64,000 nucleotides of DNA from CAZDBA01 sp965224765 (GCA_965224765.1 CBDDAC010000003.1:7908-71907), one strand, 5' to 3'. Shown: positions 1 through 10,129, numbered from the stretch's first letter. Notes: generated from the letters alone by a model not told the origin. Program-made: numbers and translations.

Positions 1-2
1 AG

Positions 3-323
3 CGGCGCACAAGCAGCATCGCCTGGAATTCGATTGGCGTCAAATTGACACCCACGAGCCCAGAGGAGATGGCTGGTCGCCATCCTAACTACCAAAGTGG
101 ACTTCGGGTGACAAATGTTCGAGCGGGTAGCCCTGCTGAAGAATCTCAAATCATGGAAGGCGATATTCTGGTCGCAATGCATGGTTGGAAAACCGAGTCG
201 TTAGAGAATTTGGTTTATGTGCTTCAACAGCCAGACTTGGAAAAAGAGAAACAGGTGCTGTTTTACATCCTTCGTGACCAGGAGCCGTTTTACGGCCAAA
301 TGCGTGTCGCTTCGGCACGTTAG
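3..323 (+). CDS. C-terminal end of a PDZ-domain serine protease (HtrA/DegP-like), partial
   Basis: The frame is open from the window edge and stops at 321-323, so only about 106 C-terminal residues are visible. They form a PDZ domain: a WNSIGVKL-type strand, then GLRVTNVRAGSPAEES and GDILVAMHGW, the usual carboxylate-binding and ligand-groove segments of HtrA PDZ domains. In the family the PDZ domain follows a trypsin-like protease domain and recognises C-termini of misfolded periplasmic proteins. The protease domain lies outside the window, so the HtrA assignment is inference; another PDZ protein such as an S41 peptidase is possible. A strong terminator follows the stop. Confidence 0.7.
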   Translation, partial: RRTSSIAWNSIGVKLTPTSPEEMAGRHPNYQSGLRVTNVRAGSPAEESQIMEGDILVAMHGWKTESLENLVYVLQQPDLEKEKQVLFYILRDQEPFYGQMRVASAR

Positions 324-382
324 TGAATGGGAAAGTTCCATCTCTTCACAATACATAATCCGGTCTGAGGATAGCACGAAAC

Positions 383-425
383 CCGCCGTCGCTGGCTGCT
401 GCGAATTTGCGACGGCGGTTTTTTT
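383..425 (+). terminator. Rho-independent terminator of the PDZ-protease gene
   Basis: A perfect 10-bp GC-rich stem (383-392 pairing with 409-418) with a 16-nt loop is followed directly by a run of seven T. It lies 60 bases after the PDZ gene stop and points along the plus strand. Confidence 0.9.
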
Positions 426-599
426 AATTGCCATGCAGGTGGCCCCGTATCAGAACTTTCTTTTGGGGACGCAGTGGTTGCCAGTCGCCCTGGTAAGAAA
501 CGAACATGATCACTCTTCGTTTGCCCTCGTTGTTTCCGCCCGCAACCGCAACGTCATCGCCTAAGCTCGGCTTGGAAAATTTGTCTTGGCCGCGTTTTG

Positions 600-2888
600 C
601 TATTTCAACGTAAGCAGCCAACAACGGTGGATCCTGCGATTCCTAAAATCTTCAGGCACTGTTTGCTGACTGATTTCTCGAATGCTGAATTGAGGCAATG
701 AGCTTTCGTCGAGTTTGAATCTGCGAAAGTTGGTGGAGAAGTAAACCGCTGCCTTGGGATTCAAACTCTCGGTAAGCAGATTCAATAAATCTCTGTGGCC
801 TGATTGGACGTCCCAATCCTCATCCGCGCCTTTTCGGTTCGAAAATGTTGGAGGATCGACCACCGCCAGATCGTACTTCTGAGAATTCGTTTTGAGAAAT
901 TCAATAGAGTCGTCTGCAACAAACTGGTGTTCGGGGCCTACGAAATGGTTGGATCGCATATTCTCCTTGGCCCAATCAAGATAGGTTCTGGACCAATCGA
1001 CCGTTGTGGTCGCTTCTGCACCCCCAGCGGCGGCGTAGACGGAAAAAGAACCCGTGTAGGCGAATAGGTTCAAGAAATGCTTGCCGGCCGCAGCGGACCG
1101 AACCATTTTTCTCGTGTTTCGATGATCGAGAAAAAGTCCCGTGTCTACATAATCAGAAAGGTTGACCTGAAAATCCAGACCGTCTTCGTGGACGGTAAAT
1201 CGTTTCTGAGTTTCATTGACTTTCTGATACTGCATTCCCTTTGACTTGAGTCGCGTCTTCATGAACACGCGTTGTATTGGAATTTCGAGGACCCTGCTCG
1301 CGGTTTTCTTCATGAGTTCCAGCCAACTGGCGTGTCGGCCCACGTCACGTTCGTGAGGGCGCTCGTACTCGGTAATGTGCAGACAGTCTTCGTATCGATC
1401 CACGACCAGCGGCAGTTCAGGAATATCGCGTTCGTAGAGCCGGAAGCAGGTGATGCCACGTTTGGTAGGCCATCGACGAAAGTGTTTTGCCCTTTTAAGA
1501 AGACGGCTTTCAAACAGCCCGGCTTGCTCATGGTCCTTGGGTTGCAGACCGCCAAAGACAGGTTTGACTTCGGCTTTTGGTGATGGACTAGACGTTTCTG
1601 GCCTGGCTGGCGAATCGGCTGCTTCAGCCGTTTCTGGTGTATCGGTGGATATTGCCTCGGGTTCTGAATTTTGGGCGGATAGAGTGTTCTCAGGACGTGG
1701 CGGCCGAGGGCCGAGAAATTGGTAATAGGTACACTCAATTCGACCGTTGTAAAGTTTCCGTCGGCGTGTGGCCTCAGTTTGGAGGGTTTTTTCAAAACCC
1801 GGCATGTTGGTAATGATAAAGTGACTCCAAGTTGGCAATCGCTGCAACACTCCTGGGAAACTTTGGTACAACCCTTCAAGCCGACGGCGTTGGTCAAGTC
1901 GCTCACCATAGGGCGGATTGCAGATGACACAGCCGAATTCATGTTTGGAGCGAAGCTCGTCAAAGTCCTTTTGCTGGAAATGGATATCGTTTTCAACCCC
2001 AGCCTGCCTAGCATGGTACCGTGCCAAGCTGAGCGCCTCAGGGTCGTGATCGGTCCCGATAATTTGCAAACTGCATTCGGAGTCGATTTCTTGTTGTGCC
2101 GACTCGCGTGCGTTTTGCCAAATTTGGGATTCGATTTGAGGCCAGTCGCTGCAGGAAAATTCTCGTTTTAATCCGGGCGCGATATTGCGACCGATCATCG
2201 TGGCCTCAATCGGAATGGTTCCACTTCCGCAAAATGGGTCGATTAGCATGCGGGAAGGTTTCCAAACGCTCAAAAGGATCATGGCCGCGGCCAAAGTTTC
2301 CTTGATAGGAGCGTCGCCCACGAGTGTTCGATACCCTCGTTTGTGAAGACTGCGTCCCGTAGTATCGATCGAGACGACAGCTTCATCATTGAGTAGAGCG
2401 ATTTCAATTTTGTACTCCGGACCTGTTTCCGGCAGAGTCGCTTGTCCGGAGTCACGCAAAAGACTTTCTACCAGAGCCTTTTTGACTGTTCTTTGTACCG
2501 CGGGAACACTGGTTAGTTGAGAGAGTCGGCTTTTTCCAATGACCGGGAACGACGCATTGCCAGGAAGGAAAGTCGTCCAGTCATAATCTTTGATCGTGTC
2601 AAACAACGCGTCAAAGTCTTGGGAAGGAAACCGAAGGACTTCGATCAATACGCGATCGGCCGTCCGAAGCCAGAGGTTCGTTCGGCAAATTGCGGCCCAG
2701 TCACCCACAAAGGCGATCCGCCCAGGCGTTACTACCTTGGGATCGGGGAATCCGAGCGCGATCAACTCACGTTTTACGATCGCTTCCAATCCAAAGGCAC
2801 AGGTTGCGATCAGGCGAAATGGAGCCACAGGCGTCTTCTTTGCTGGAATGATCCGCGAATGGAACCCAAGCGATGATGCTGAGTTCAA
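600..2888 (-). CDS. rlmKL: Bifunctional 23S rRNA (guanine-N2/N7)-methyltransferase RlmKL
   Basis: The 762-residue protein matches the fused RlmL-RlmK architecture (E. coli about 700 residues). An N-terminal THUMP region is followed by the RlmL methyltransferase, with NPPYGERL near residue 324 as motif IV. A low-complexity Pro/Glu/Ser linker (about residues 395-450) leads to an RlmK-type C-terminal methyltransferase with NLFAYTGSFSVYA and DPPTFSNRKG near residue 680. In the family the two halves make m2G2445 and m7G2069 in 23S rRNA. The start lies 37 nt downstream of the greA stop on the same strand, suggesting a greA-rlmKL operon. The long linker is the only departure from the textbook protein. 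Confidence 0.95.
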   Translation of the reverse strand: MNSASSLGFHSRIIPAKKTPVAPFRLIATCAFGLEAIVKRELIALGFPDPKVVTPGRIAFVGDWAAICRTNLWLRTADRVLIEVLRFPSQDFDALFDTIKDYDWTTFLPGNASFPVIGKSRLSQLTSVPAVQRTVKKALVESLLRDSGQATLPETGPEYKIEIALLNDEAVVSIDTTGRSLHKRGYRTLVGDAPIKETLAAAMILLSVWKPSRMLIDPFCGSGTIPIEATMIGRNIAPGLKREFSCSDWPQIESQIWQNARESAQQEIDSECSLQIIGTDHDPEALSLARYHARQAGVENDIHFQQKDFDELRSKHEFGCVICNPPYGERLDQRRRLEGLYQSFPGVLQRLPTWSHFIITNMPGFEKTLQTEATRRRKLYNGRIECTYYQFLGPRPPRPENTLSAQNSEPEAISTDTPETAEAADSPARPETSSPSPKAEVKPVFGGLQPKDHEQAGLFESRLLKRAKHFRRWPTKRGITCFRLYERDIPELPLVVDRYEDCLHITEYERPHERDVGRHASWLELMKKTASRVLEIPIQRVFMKTRLKSKGMQYQKVNETQKRFTVHEDGLDFQVNLSDYVDTGLFLDHRNTRKMVRSAAAGKHFLNLFAYTGSFSVYAAAGGAEATTTVDWSRTYLDWAKENMRSNHFVGPEHQFVADDSIEFLKTNSQKYDLAVVDPPTFSNRKGADEDWDVQSGHRDLLNLLTESLNPKAAVYFSTNFRRFKLDESSLPQFSIREISQQTVPEDFRNRRIHRCWLLTLK

Positions 2889-2925
2889 TGAATTGAGGCG
2901 TCAGGCGATGCTGCAGCATCCTCAA

Positions 2926-3408
2926 CTATTTATAGTCGATGTCTAGGACCTTGAAGACCAATTTGCCTTTGGGGACATCAATCTCGGCCAGTTCCCCTAC
3001 CTTTTTACCGAGGAGTCCCTGTCCGATCGGGCTGGTGATTAAGTATTTTCCACTGTCGTAGTCTTCCTCTCCAGCACCCACCAACGTAATTTCTTCCTCG
3101 TCGTCGATATCGACGTCCAGAACACGAACTGTTGCGCCAAACGCGACTTGGTCTTTGGGAACCTGGGATGAATCGATAATCATGGCCAACGCAAGCTTGC
3201 TCTTTTTCTCGAAAATCTTCGCTTGCAACATGCCCTGGTTTTCTCGCTGCGCATGGTACTCGGCATTCTCTTTCAAGTCCCCTTCTTCGCGGGCTTCGGC
3301 GATTTTTTGGGTGATCTCTGGCATCAACACATTTTCCATGTGATCAACCTCGCCCTTGATTTTTTTGTAACCTTCTTGAGTCATTGGCACGCGATCAGAC
3401 ACGGTCAT
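2926..3408 (-). CDS. greA: Transcription elongation factor GreA
   Basis: The 160 residues have the normal GreA length and layout: an N-terminal antiparallel coiled coil with RVPMTQEGYKKIKGE and a run of EGDLKENAEYHAQRE, which carries the acidic tip that reaches into the RNA polymerase secondary channel, then a C-terminal FKBP-like domain with SPIGQGLLGKKVGE. It stimulates RNA polymerase to cleave backtracked transcripts. The ATG at 3408 is preceded by AAGGAG, but with only one base between, closer than usual. It lies just upstream of rlmKL and 130 nt downstream of the coiled-coil zinc-ribbon gene, all on the minus strand. Confidence 0.96.
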   Translation of the reverse strand: MTVSDRVPMTQEGYKKIKGEVDHMENVLMPEITQKIAEAREEGDLKENAEYHAQRENQGMLQAKIFEKKSKLALAMIIDSSQVPKDQVAFGATVRVLDVDIDDEEEITLVGAGEEDYDSGKYLITSPIGQGLLGKKVGELAEIDVPKGKLVFKVLDIDYK

Positions 3409-3537
3409 GCTCCTTTTTGCAATTCGACGATTCTAAAAAAATGACGACCTACCGATTCCAGCAGGCCGTTTGTGTAATAAGTATTTTCCAGAACTGGAGT
3501 GGTTCTGGCAACAGAGATTATGAGATCCAGGCCGATT

Positions 3538-4263
3538 TTAGGCCTCTTGCCCCGTCTGGACACTTGAATTTGAGTACATCAAAGCGCCGCATCCTTTGCA
3601 AAAGACCGCTTTTTTGAGTGTGAGATCGCTCAAGGTCTGTACAGTAAATGTGTGATAACAGTTGCCGCATGTTCTGCCATCAGCTTTGGCGAGAGCTGAT
3701 TCTCCCATTCCCCTGACCAGTCGACGGTACTCGTGGGCAACATCGCCCAACAATCGTTTTTCCGTCGAGGACAGCTCCGATTGAATTTCGGAAAGCTGGC
3801 TGCTGAGTTTTTCAGTCGACTCCTCGACGCGTTTTTTCACGTTGGCCGTGTCTGATTGAGCTTTTTCAAAGACTTCACTCGCTGTTTTCAGATCTGCTTC
3901 CAAGTCATCGATTCGCTCAAGCAGCTCCAGGATCTCATCAGACAAAACACCGCTTGCCTCGGAGTCCGCTGCGATTCGGTCGTTAAGTAGTTGGTACTCT
4001 TTGTTGGAAGCACACGCGTTGAGACGCATTTTCAAATCTTCTACTTTGGCTTCACGTTCACCAAGATGAAGCTGTTTTTCATCGGCAGCCATTTTCGTTT
4101 CACGGATTCGCAGCTTGGCTTGTTCAACCGATGCCAAAAACGTTGACTCGTTTTTTTCGGCAACTTTTACCTGGCGTGGGCCCGCCGCCAGCCGATCATT
4201 CAAGTCCGCGGTTTGACGCAGCATTCGATGAATCGTTGCAAGTAAGCGGTAGTCAATTTGCAT
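3538..4263 (-). CDS. Coiled-coil protein with C4 zinc ribbon (CT398/zf-RING_7-like)
   Basis: The 241-residue protein is mostly long heptad-rich helix (about residues 10-190) ending in a C4 zinc ribbon: CGNC, then about 20 residues on FCKGCGALMY. This is the architecture of the CT398/zf-RING_7 family ('Zn-ribbon nucleic acid-binding protein'), which forms long coiled-coil hairpins. In other bacteria family members have been linked to cell-envelope, sigma-factor or secretion functions, but no single role is established, so none is assigned here. It is the first gene of a minus-strand run into greA and rlmKL. Confidence 0.85.
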   Translation of the reverse strand: MQIDYRLLATIHRMLRQTADLNDRLAAGPRQVKVAEKNESTFLASVEQAKLRIRETKMAADEKQLHLGEREAKVEDLKMRLNACASNKEYQLLNDRIAADSEASGVLSDEILELLERIDDLEADLKTASEVFEKAQSDTANVKKRVEESTEKLSSQLSEIQSELSSTEKRLLGDVAHEYRRLVRGMGESALAKADGRTCGNCYHTFTVQTLSDLTLKKAVFCKGCGALMYSNSSVQTGQEA

Positions 4264-4595
4264 AGTTCAACCTAAGTCCTCGGTGTTTCGATTCCCATTA
4301 TTCCAAATTGAAACCGATTTGGTTAGGGGGAAAGTCTTAAATTGAACCAGCATGATGCCTGGAGGCTCATGGGAGTCGAGGTGATCATTCATCGCTCCCC
4401 CATCAAAATGCAAGCTAGAGCGATCATAAATTGATGCGAAAACCGTTTATACATTTCCTGCCACGTTTTTTGGTTTTGAGAACAAATGTCGACAGAATAC
4501 TTAACGTTCCGATTCCTTTTGGAAGAAATGACCCCAAGGATGATATTGGCCACCCCAGGGCAATTTCTGATTGGGTCATCAGAGGCGAAGGGAAT
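4264..4595 (+). other. Intergenic space, no gene seen
   Basis: AT-rich spacer between the zinc-ribbon gene start and the queC stop. Short frames exist but show no family resemblance or codon bias, and no hairpin stood out. Confidence 0.6.
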
Positions 4596-5390
4596 TCAGG
4601 GCGCTTCTTTGTATCGTTCGGCTAATTTTACGGCTTGCTCGACGACGGTTTCCCAAGGCTCCTGGTAATCGACTGGATCCTGTCGTCCAAATTCATGAAA
4701 TGCGAGAATTCTCTCGACATCACTTCCTGTTAACCCATGTGAACGACCTTCAGTATCCGGCATGTAACTGGTGCATGTGTTGCGAAAAACAGTATCAAAG
4801 TCCAACCCCAGCTGCTCAATTGACTTTGCCGCATCCCGAAGGATTACAAGTTTGTCGTAATGTAAGTAGGGCAAATAGAGGCTGACGCGATCCGCATCCC
4901 AGTTTCCCAATTCAAACGCGTGGATCAGGGCATCATAAAATTCTGGACGACAATCCGGGTAGATGGCGTGATCGCCACTGTGGACTCCTAAGCAGAATTC
5001 GACAGTGGAGGTATCTCGGTTGGCAACCGACAGCGCGTATCCATAGGCGATGGAAGCAAAGATTGCGTTGCGATTGGGCACCACCGTTTGCTTCATATTC
5101 TCCTGCTCGTAATGCCCTTCCGGGACTTGCCAATCAGGGTTGGTAAGCGCCGAATGGAAGACTTTCCCCAGTTCAGAAACATCCAGAAGTGTCCATTCCA
5201 CAGACAGGTTCTTTGAGCCCAAGTACCTAAGATTTGCTTGAAGTCGATCCAATTCGACCCGATGTTTTTGTCCATAGTCAAAACTAATTCCGCAAACCCT
5301 CTTGCCTGCTGCCAGTAAATGCATCAGCAAACTGGTCGAGTCCATGCCCCCACTCAAGCAGACGACTGCGGTTTTGCAAGTTGAACTCAT
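4596..5390 (-). CDS. queC: 7-cyano-7-deazaguanine synthase QueC-like, with an altered zinc site
   Basis: QueC converts 7-carboxy-7-deazaguanine to preQ0 with ATP and ammonia in queuosine synthesis. The 264-residue protein has the PP-loop SGGMDSTSLL at residues 13-22, the SFDYGQKH strand, PNRNAIF, and GVHSGDHAIYPDCRPEF, all QueC hallmarks. The start is placed at the ATG at 5390 because GGAG lies five bases upstream; the frame is open 40 codons further but that stretch is not QueC-like. Known QueC proteins end with a C-x8-CxxCxxC zinc site. Here one Cys remains (NTC, about residue 205) and the CxxCxxC part is replaced by DTEGRSHGLTGSDVERIL. It may be a lineage variant or a related PP-loop enzyme. 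It is divergent from the WYL regulator. Confidence 0.85.
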   Translation of the reverse strand: MSSTCKTAVVCLSGGMDSTSLLMHLLAAGKRVCGISFDYGQKHRVELDRLQANLRYLGSKNLSVEWTLLDVSELGKVFHSALTNPDWQVPEGHYEQENMKQTVVPNRNAIFASIAYGYALSVANRDTSTVEFCLGVHSGDHAIYPDCRPEFYDALIHAFELGNWDADRVSLYLPYLHYDKLVILRDAAKSIEQLGLDFDTVFRNTCTSYMPDTEGRSHGLTGSDVERILAFHEFGRQDPVDYQEPWETVVEQAVKLAERYKEAP

Positions 5391-5651
5391 TGTGGCTCCA
5401 GAATCAAAACGATACATCTTCAACGACTTACTCGATGGCATCTTAGCAAAATGGTCTGCGGTATAGCACCTTGGCGAGACGGGAATCGTTGATGATAATC
5501 TCAAGACCAATTGAATTGGTTTCGTCGTGAGACGGGATCCTCAATCACCGCTCTATTTTAAAAATGGTGGGATGTTTTTGAGCGATTCGATTTGACGAGA
5601 TCAATTTTTTCGCTGAGTTTATCGTCTGTTGGAATTTAGGTATCGCTTCAT

Positions 5652-6665
5652 ATGGCTCGTAACGAACAACTTATCCGCCAACACAAGATCCTTCAGGTAT
5701 TGGAACGGGTGCGGTTTGGCAAGACGTTGAAGGAACTGCAACAGGATATTATCGAGGAGTTGGGGCTGTCGTCATTGCACACGCGAACTCTTCGTCGCGA
5801 TCTTGAGGCGCTTCAGACCGCAGGTATCGATGTCGATGTCCACGATGAACAGAGAGGAAAGGTCTGGAAACTGGGGCCGCGTCACAAGTCATCGCATCGG
5901 ATTAGTGCCACCGCAACGGAATTGTTGGCGATTTACCTCGGGCGAGAACTGCTGACACCCCTTGCCGGAACCCATTTTTGGATGGGCATTGAGTCATTTT
6001 GGAATAAGATTCAAGAAGAGCTCCCGCCCGCTGTCTTGAAAATGTATGACAAACAAGCGCGGGAATTGCATGTCTTGGGCGTGCCCTCCAAGTCCTATCA
6101 GAAACATCAGGGAATTATCAAAACCCTAAATCGAGCCATTCAGGAACACCGTGTTGTTGAAGTGATCTATCAAAGTGTCGGAAATCCGGCCCGGACTCGA
6201 TTGATCGAACCTTACACCATGATCTTGAACCAATCCAGCCTCTATATCGTGGCCGGAGCATGTGAGGTCGAAGATCCTGACGAGAGAGTTCGTTCCTTCA
6301 AGCTCGATCGATTTGAAAAGGCCACGATCCTCGATAAATGGTTTAAGGTCCCCAAAGACCTAGATCTTGAGGAGTTCATTGGCGACATCATGAATATGTT
6401 TGTCGGAACCAAACCAAAGAACTTTAGAATTCATATCAAATCAAAGGCGGCCCAGTGGGTAGAAGAAGATCCGTGGCATCCTGACCAGAAGATTAAAAGG
6501 TTTAAGGACGGTAGTATCGAACTCTCGCTTAAGGCCGCGAATGAGATGGCCATTATTCCCCGTGTTTTACATCTTGGGGCAAACGCCGAGATTGTTGCAC
6601 CGGCTTCCGCTCGTCAGCAGATGAAGCAAATTGCCAAAGAGCTTACCAAGATGTACAAGGAATAG
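5652..6665 (+). CDS. WYL-domain transcriptional regulator with N-terminal winged helix
   Basis: The 337-residue protein starts with a DeoR-like winged helix (about residues 1-75, with TRTLRRDLEALQTAGI as recognition helix) and continues with a WYL domain (about 150-240), including AIQEHRVVEVIYQS, EPYTMILNQSSLYIVA and FKLDRFEKATIL, then a WCX-type C-terminal extension. WYL proteins are ligand-responsive DNA-binding regulators, some controlling DNA repair or phage defence; no target can be named here. The WYL triad reads LYI rather than WYL. It is divergent from queC, with 261 bases between the two start codons. Confidence 0.88.
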   Translation: MARNEQLIRQHKILQVLERVRFGKTLKELQQDIIEELGLSSLHTRTLRRDLEALQTAGIDVDVHDEQRGKVWKLGPRHKSSHRISATATELLAIYLGRELLTPLAGTHFWMGIESFWNKIQEELPPAVLKMYDKQARELHVLGVPSKSYQKHQGIIKTLNRAIQEHRVVEVIYQSVGNPARTRLIEPYTMILNQSSLYIVAGACEVEDPDERVRSFKLDRFEKATILDKWFKVPKDLDLEEFIGDIMNMFVGTKPKNFRIHIKSKAAQWVEEDPWHPDQKIKRFKDGSIELSLKAANEMAIIPRVLHLGANAEIVAPASARQQMKQIAKELTKMYKE

Positions 6666-6935
6666 GCCTATCCGCGGCCCCAAACTGGAGCACTCATTCA
6701 AGAGACAAGAATTGAAGTGGCGAATGCAATTTCAGGTGATGCGCAGTTTGCCCCTGCGCTCATTACTCATCGTCTTGCGATTGAACAACCCGTATGACTG
6801 CGCAGATCTGGCGATAAGATGAGAAAAAACTTGCTTCTCTCTGTGAACCTCCCTGATCTCTGTGGTAACCATTCCTCACGCTGGATGCTCTCGCCAAACA
6901 AGAAAAGAGCTACCACAGAGCGACTGTGTCGCATG

Positions 6936-7295
6936 TCAAGTTTCCAGAGCCTGATTTGCCACCGAATTTTTTGATTGTTTTATCAAAGTGTTGAGTCGTA
7001 CGAGCATTTTCCTTGCACATGCGATAATTGCGACCTTGTAGGATTTTCCTTTTTCTCGCAGTCGATTGTAAAACTGACTGATTACCGGGCACCACCTGAC
7101 AGCGGTTCTTGCAGCCATGTACATGGCTTTTCGCACGATTGCCCGTCCACCATAGATGCTTCTCTTTCCTTTCCAATTTCCTGACTCATTGGCGTGAGGA
7201 GCAAGTCCTGCCAGAGCCGCAATACTTTGCCGAGTGAGTTGCCCCAGTTCCGGCAGGTTAGCCAGTAGAATTCGATACAGTTGGGCTGATGACAT
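6936..7295 (-). pseudogene. IS110-family transposase, C-terminal fragment
   Basis: The frame encodes the C-terminal Transposase_20 domain of IS110/IS116/IS902 transposases: LLANLPELGQL, IAALAGLAPHANESG, then GKRSIYGGRAIVRKAMYMAA and SQFYNRLREKGKSYKVA. The N-terminal RuvC-like DEDD domain is absent. Upstream in frame a stop occurs at 7302-7304, and the IS110 similarity ends around 7290-7300, exactly where the M14 peptidase similarity begins on the other strand. The element was therefore truncated by the event that joined it to the peptidase gene. Confidence 0.85.
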
Positions 7296-9771
7296 CTCAA
7301 GTCATTTTCAGGTCGAGACCTATCTCCGAAAGCTGGCCGATTCGGCGCCGGATCGAGCCAAGTTGGTGAAGTATGGCGAGTCCTACGAAGGCAGGTCATT
7401 GAACTATTTGGTGATCTCGTCTCCAGAGAATATTGCGAGACTCGATGAAATTCGCGCGAATAACTTGAGGATAGCCAGTTCGCCCGATGATCCAAAAGTT
7501 GACTCAATTATAGAAGATGCACCAGCCATCGTTTGGTTGGCCTATTGCGTACATGGGAATGAGATTTCACCCAGTGATGCAGCACTCATTACGGCTTATC
7601 ATTTGCTGGCCGATCAGCGTGACGAAACCAAGGCTTTGCTGAAGAACTTGGTGGTTGTGATTGATCCTTTGCAGAACCCTGACGGTCGTGATCGATTCGT
7701 GAATGTGTTTCGAGAGTCTCGTGGACTTTTTCAGCAGAGCTATCCAGCCGCGAATGAGCATACCGAACGCTGGCCAAGCGGCAGGTCGAATCACTATTGG
7801 TTCGATATGAATCGCGATTGGTTTCGCCACAGTCAACAAGAAGTAAAAGCCAAAGTCGCCGCCTATTTGGACTGGCAACCGCAGATGTATGTGGACGCCC
7901 ATGAAATGGGTCGAAATAGTACGTTCTACTTTCCACCCCCATCCGATCCGAAGAACCCGTACCTTTTGCCATCGCAACATGAGTGGTTCGGAAAACTTGG
8001 CAAGCATCAAGCGGGATGGTTCGATCAATACGGATTTGGCTACATGACACGCGAGGTTTTCGATGCTTTCTACCCAGGTTACGGATCTGAATGGCCAACC
8101 CTTCAGGGTGGCTTGGGGATTCTCTGGGAGCAGGCAAGTGCACGGGGAGCGGTGATTGACCGTGACGACGAAACTCGCTTGACCTATCACGACGGCGTTA
8201 GGAATCATTACATCAGCGGATTGGCGACATTAGAATTTGCTGCAAAAAATCGTATCTCGTTGTTGAAGCATTTCCAGGAAGCCAAATCCAGCGCAATCAA
8301 GTTTGGTCGTGAAGGTGACATAACTCATTACTTCTTGAGCACTGCCCGCCCCCAACGCTCAGCGAAATTGGCCGCAATGTTGGCTCGTAATGGAATCGAA
8401 GTTCGGGTTTTGGGCAAGTCAATTCAAGTCAACTGTACAGATATCAAAAATGGCCAAGAGAAAATGCGAACCGTCGCCGCCGGCAGTTTTCATATTTCCG
8501 TCGCTCAACCCAATGCTCGTTTGATTCGCGCCCTTTTGGATCGTCGAGTGGAGATGGACGATAAATTTCTGCGCCGGCAGCTCGAACGAAATCAATTGCG
8601 ACTGCCCGATGAAATCTACGACGTGACGGCTTGGAGTATGCCGATGGCTTTTGACGTCGATTGCATGGCAACGGGAACCAAAGAAAAGATCAATAGTGAG
8701 CTGTGGTCTTCAGATAGCGAAAAGGCTCCCGTTGAATTGGCCGAGGCCAAGGTCGCCTACCTGATTCCGCCTACCGATGGAGCCGTTCAGGCGACCAGCT
8801 TCATGATCCAAAATGGAATTCGCGTCCACGTTTGCGACGAAAAGTTTCGAATTAATGATCGAAGTTTTGATCGGGGTACGCTGATTGTCAAAGTCGCGGG
8901 CAACGCCGAAGATTTACATGCTCAGATTGCGAAGGTGTGCAATGAGTTCCAAATTGAGGCCGTTGCGACTGATACCGCCTATGTTCAGGATGGGGCAAAT
9001 TTCGGTGGGCCGCACGTACATTGGGTCAGGCCACCAAAGGTTTTGCTGGTCGTCAATCAACCGACCAACTATTCGTCAGGGCATACCTGGCATTTATTTG
9101 ATCAAGTTCTCAATTATCCGACGACGAGGGTGAAAGGATCAGATTTCGCGAGGGTTGACTTAAGCAAGTTCAACACGATCGTTTTGCCTGATGGTGGCTA
9201 TTCTGAGAGTCGCGGATTTGGGAAATCAGTTGCAGCCGATTTGAAGAAATGGGTTGCTGCAGGCGGTACATTGATTACCATGCGCGGTGCCACCAGCTGG
9301 GCCACAGGCGAGGACATTGGGCTGGTTAAGAACAAGGTTGTAAAGAGGAAGGTTGCAGCTCCTTTGAAATCAACAGCCATGGAAACAGACAAGAAGGAAG
9401 AGCCAGACGAAGTCACGCCCGACAACGTTCCCGGCGCATTCTTCCGAGCGTCAGTCTTTCAAAAGCATTGGGTGACTTTTGGCTATCAAAACGACTTGGA
9501 CGTTTTCTATACCGGTCGTTTGATTCTTTCTCCCACGAAAGAAATCGATGGGCGGTCGTTAGTAAGCTTCGGTAAGAGGGATAGTCTGTTGTCCAGCGGT
9601 TTCTGTTGGCCAGCCAGTTTGGACCTGTTAGCGGAAACGCCTTATGTCGTCTATCGGTCCAGCGGACAGGGGCACATCATCTCGTTCACGGACGATCCCA
9701 ATTTCCGTGCGATGTATCCGTCATTGCAACGTCTGTTTATCAATGCGGCAATTTTCGGCGCCGCTCACTAG
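7294..9771 (+). pseudogene. M14-family zinc carboxypeptidase lacking its 5' end (fused to IS110 remnant)
   Basis: About 825 residues of an M14-type secreted peptidase. Zinc ligands are visible as HGNE (about 70 residues into the similarity) and VDAHEMG, with NPDGRDRF and NRDW between. A long C-terminal region with a glutamine-amidotransferase-like VLPDGGY segment follows, as in large bacterial M14 proteins. Similarity begins at SSHFQVETYLRKLA, where relatives already have a signal peptide and 25-40 residues. The frame runs upstream into IS110 DNA as far as a GTG at 7234. There is no in-frame ATG until far into the catalytic domain, so no native start or signal peptide remains. The rest is undamaged, so the loss looks recent. 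Confidence 0.8.
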
Positions 9772-9782
9772 GATGAGTAGCC

Positions 9783-10127
9783 ATGGTTCGGAATTGGGAG
9801 GTTGAGGCTCCCGCCGAAACAAATCGTTTTTTCGAAAGTGTTTTGTCTTTCATGAACCATTCTCCCTACAACGAAACTTTTGAGGCTCGCCGGTTTTCAC
9901 GGGGTGCCTCTGAGTTTCATACTGCAGAAGAGCGGCTGGTATTTGATGCTATGCAGGCTAACTTTGTGCGTCTGAAGTCACGATTCGGACTTCGCTTGCC
10001 GCGACAACCAGACAGGTGGGAGCGGGAACTCTCCGCTGTTGAAAATGTACTACCGCTAGATCATCCGGTGGTCGCTACTGCGCTTGCGGATGGGGAAACT
10101 GTTTTCAGAGAACGAGTGGCGGATTAG
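9783..10127 (+). CDS. Hypothetical protein, 114 residues
   Basis: Starts 12 bases after the M14 stop and ends two bases before the start of the mini zinc-ribbon gene, so the pair looks like one operon. The product is soluble, charged and probably helical, with no signal peptide. The centre (AEERLVFDAMQANFVRLKSRF) and the C-terminal region (ALADGETVFRERVAD) look like ordinary protein. No family was recognised. Support is length, position and tight spacing. Confidence 0.55.
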   Translation: MVRNWEVEAPAETNRFFESVLSFMNHSPYNETFEARRFSRGASEFHTAEERLVFDAMQANFVRLKSRFGLRLPRQPDRWERELSAVENVLPLDHPVVATALADGETVFRERVAD

Positions 10128-10129
10128 AT

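Noticed and set aside
424..624. 66-codon minus-strand frame overlapping the rlmKL end
   Set aside because: It starts with TTG, has no family resemblance and overlaps a strong terminator of the opposite gene.
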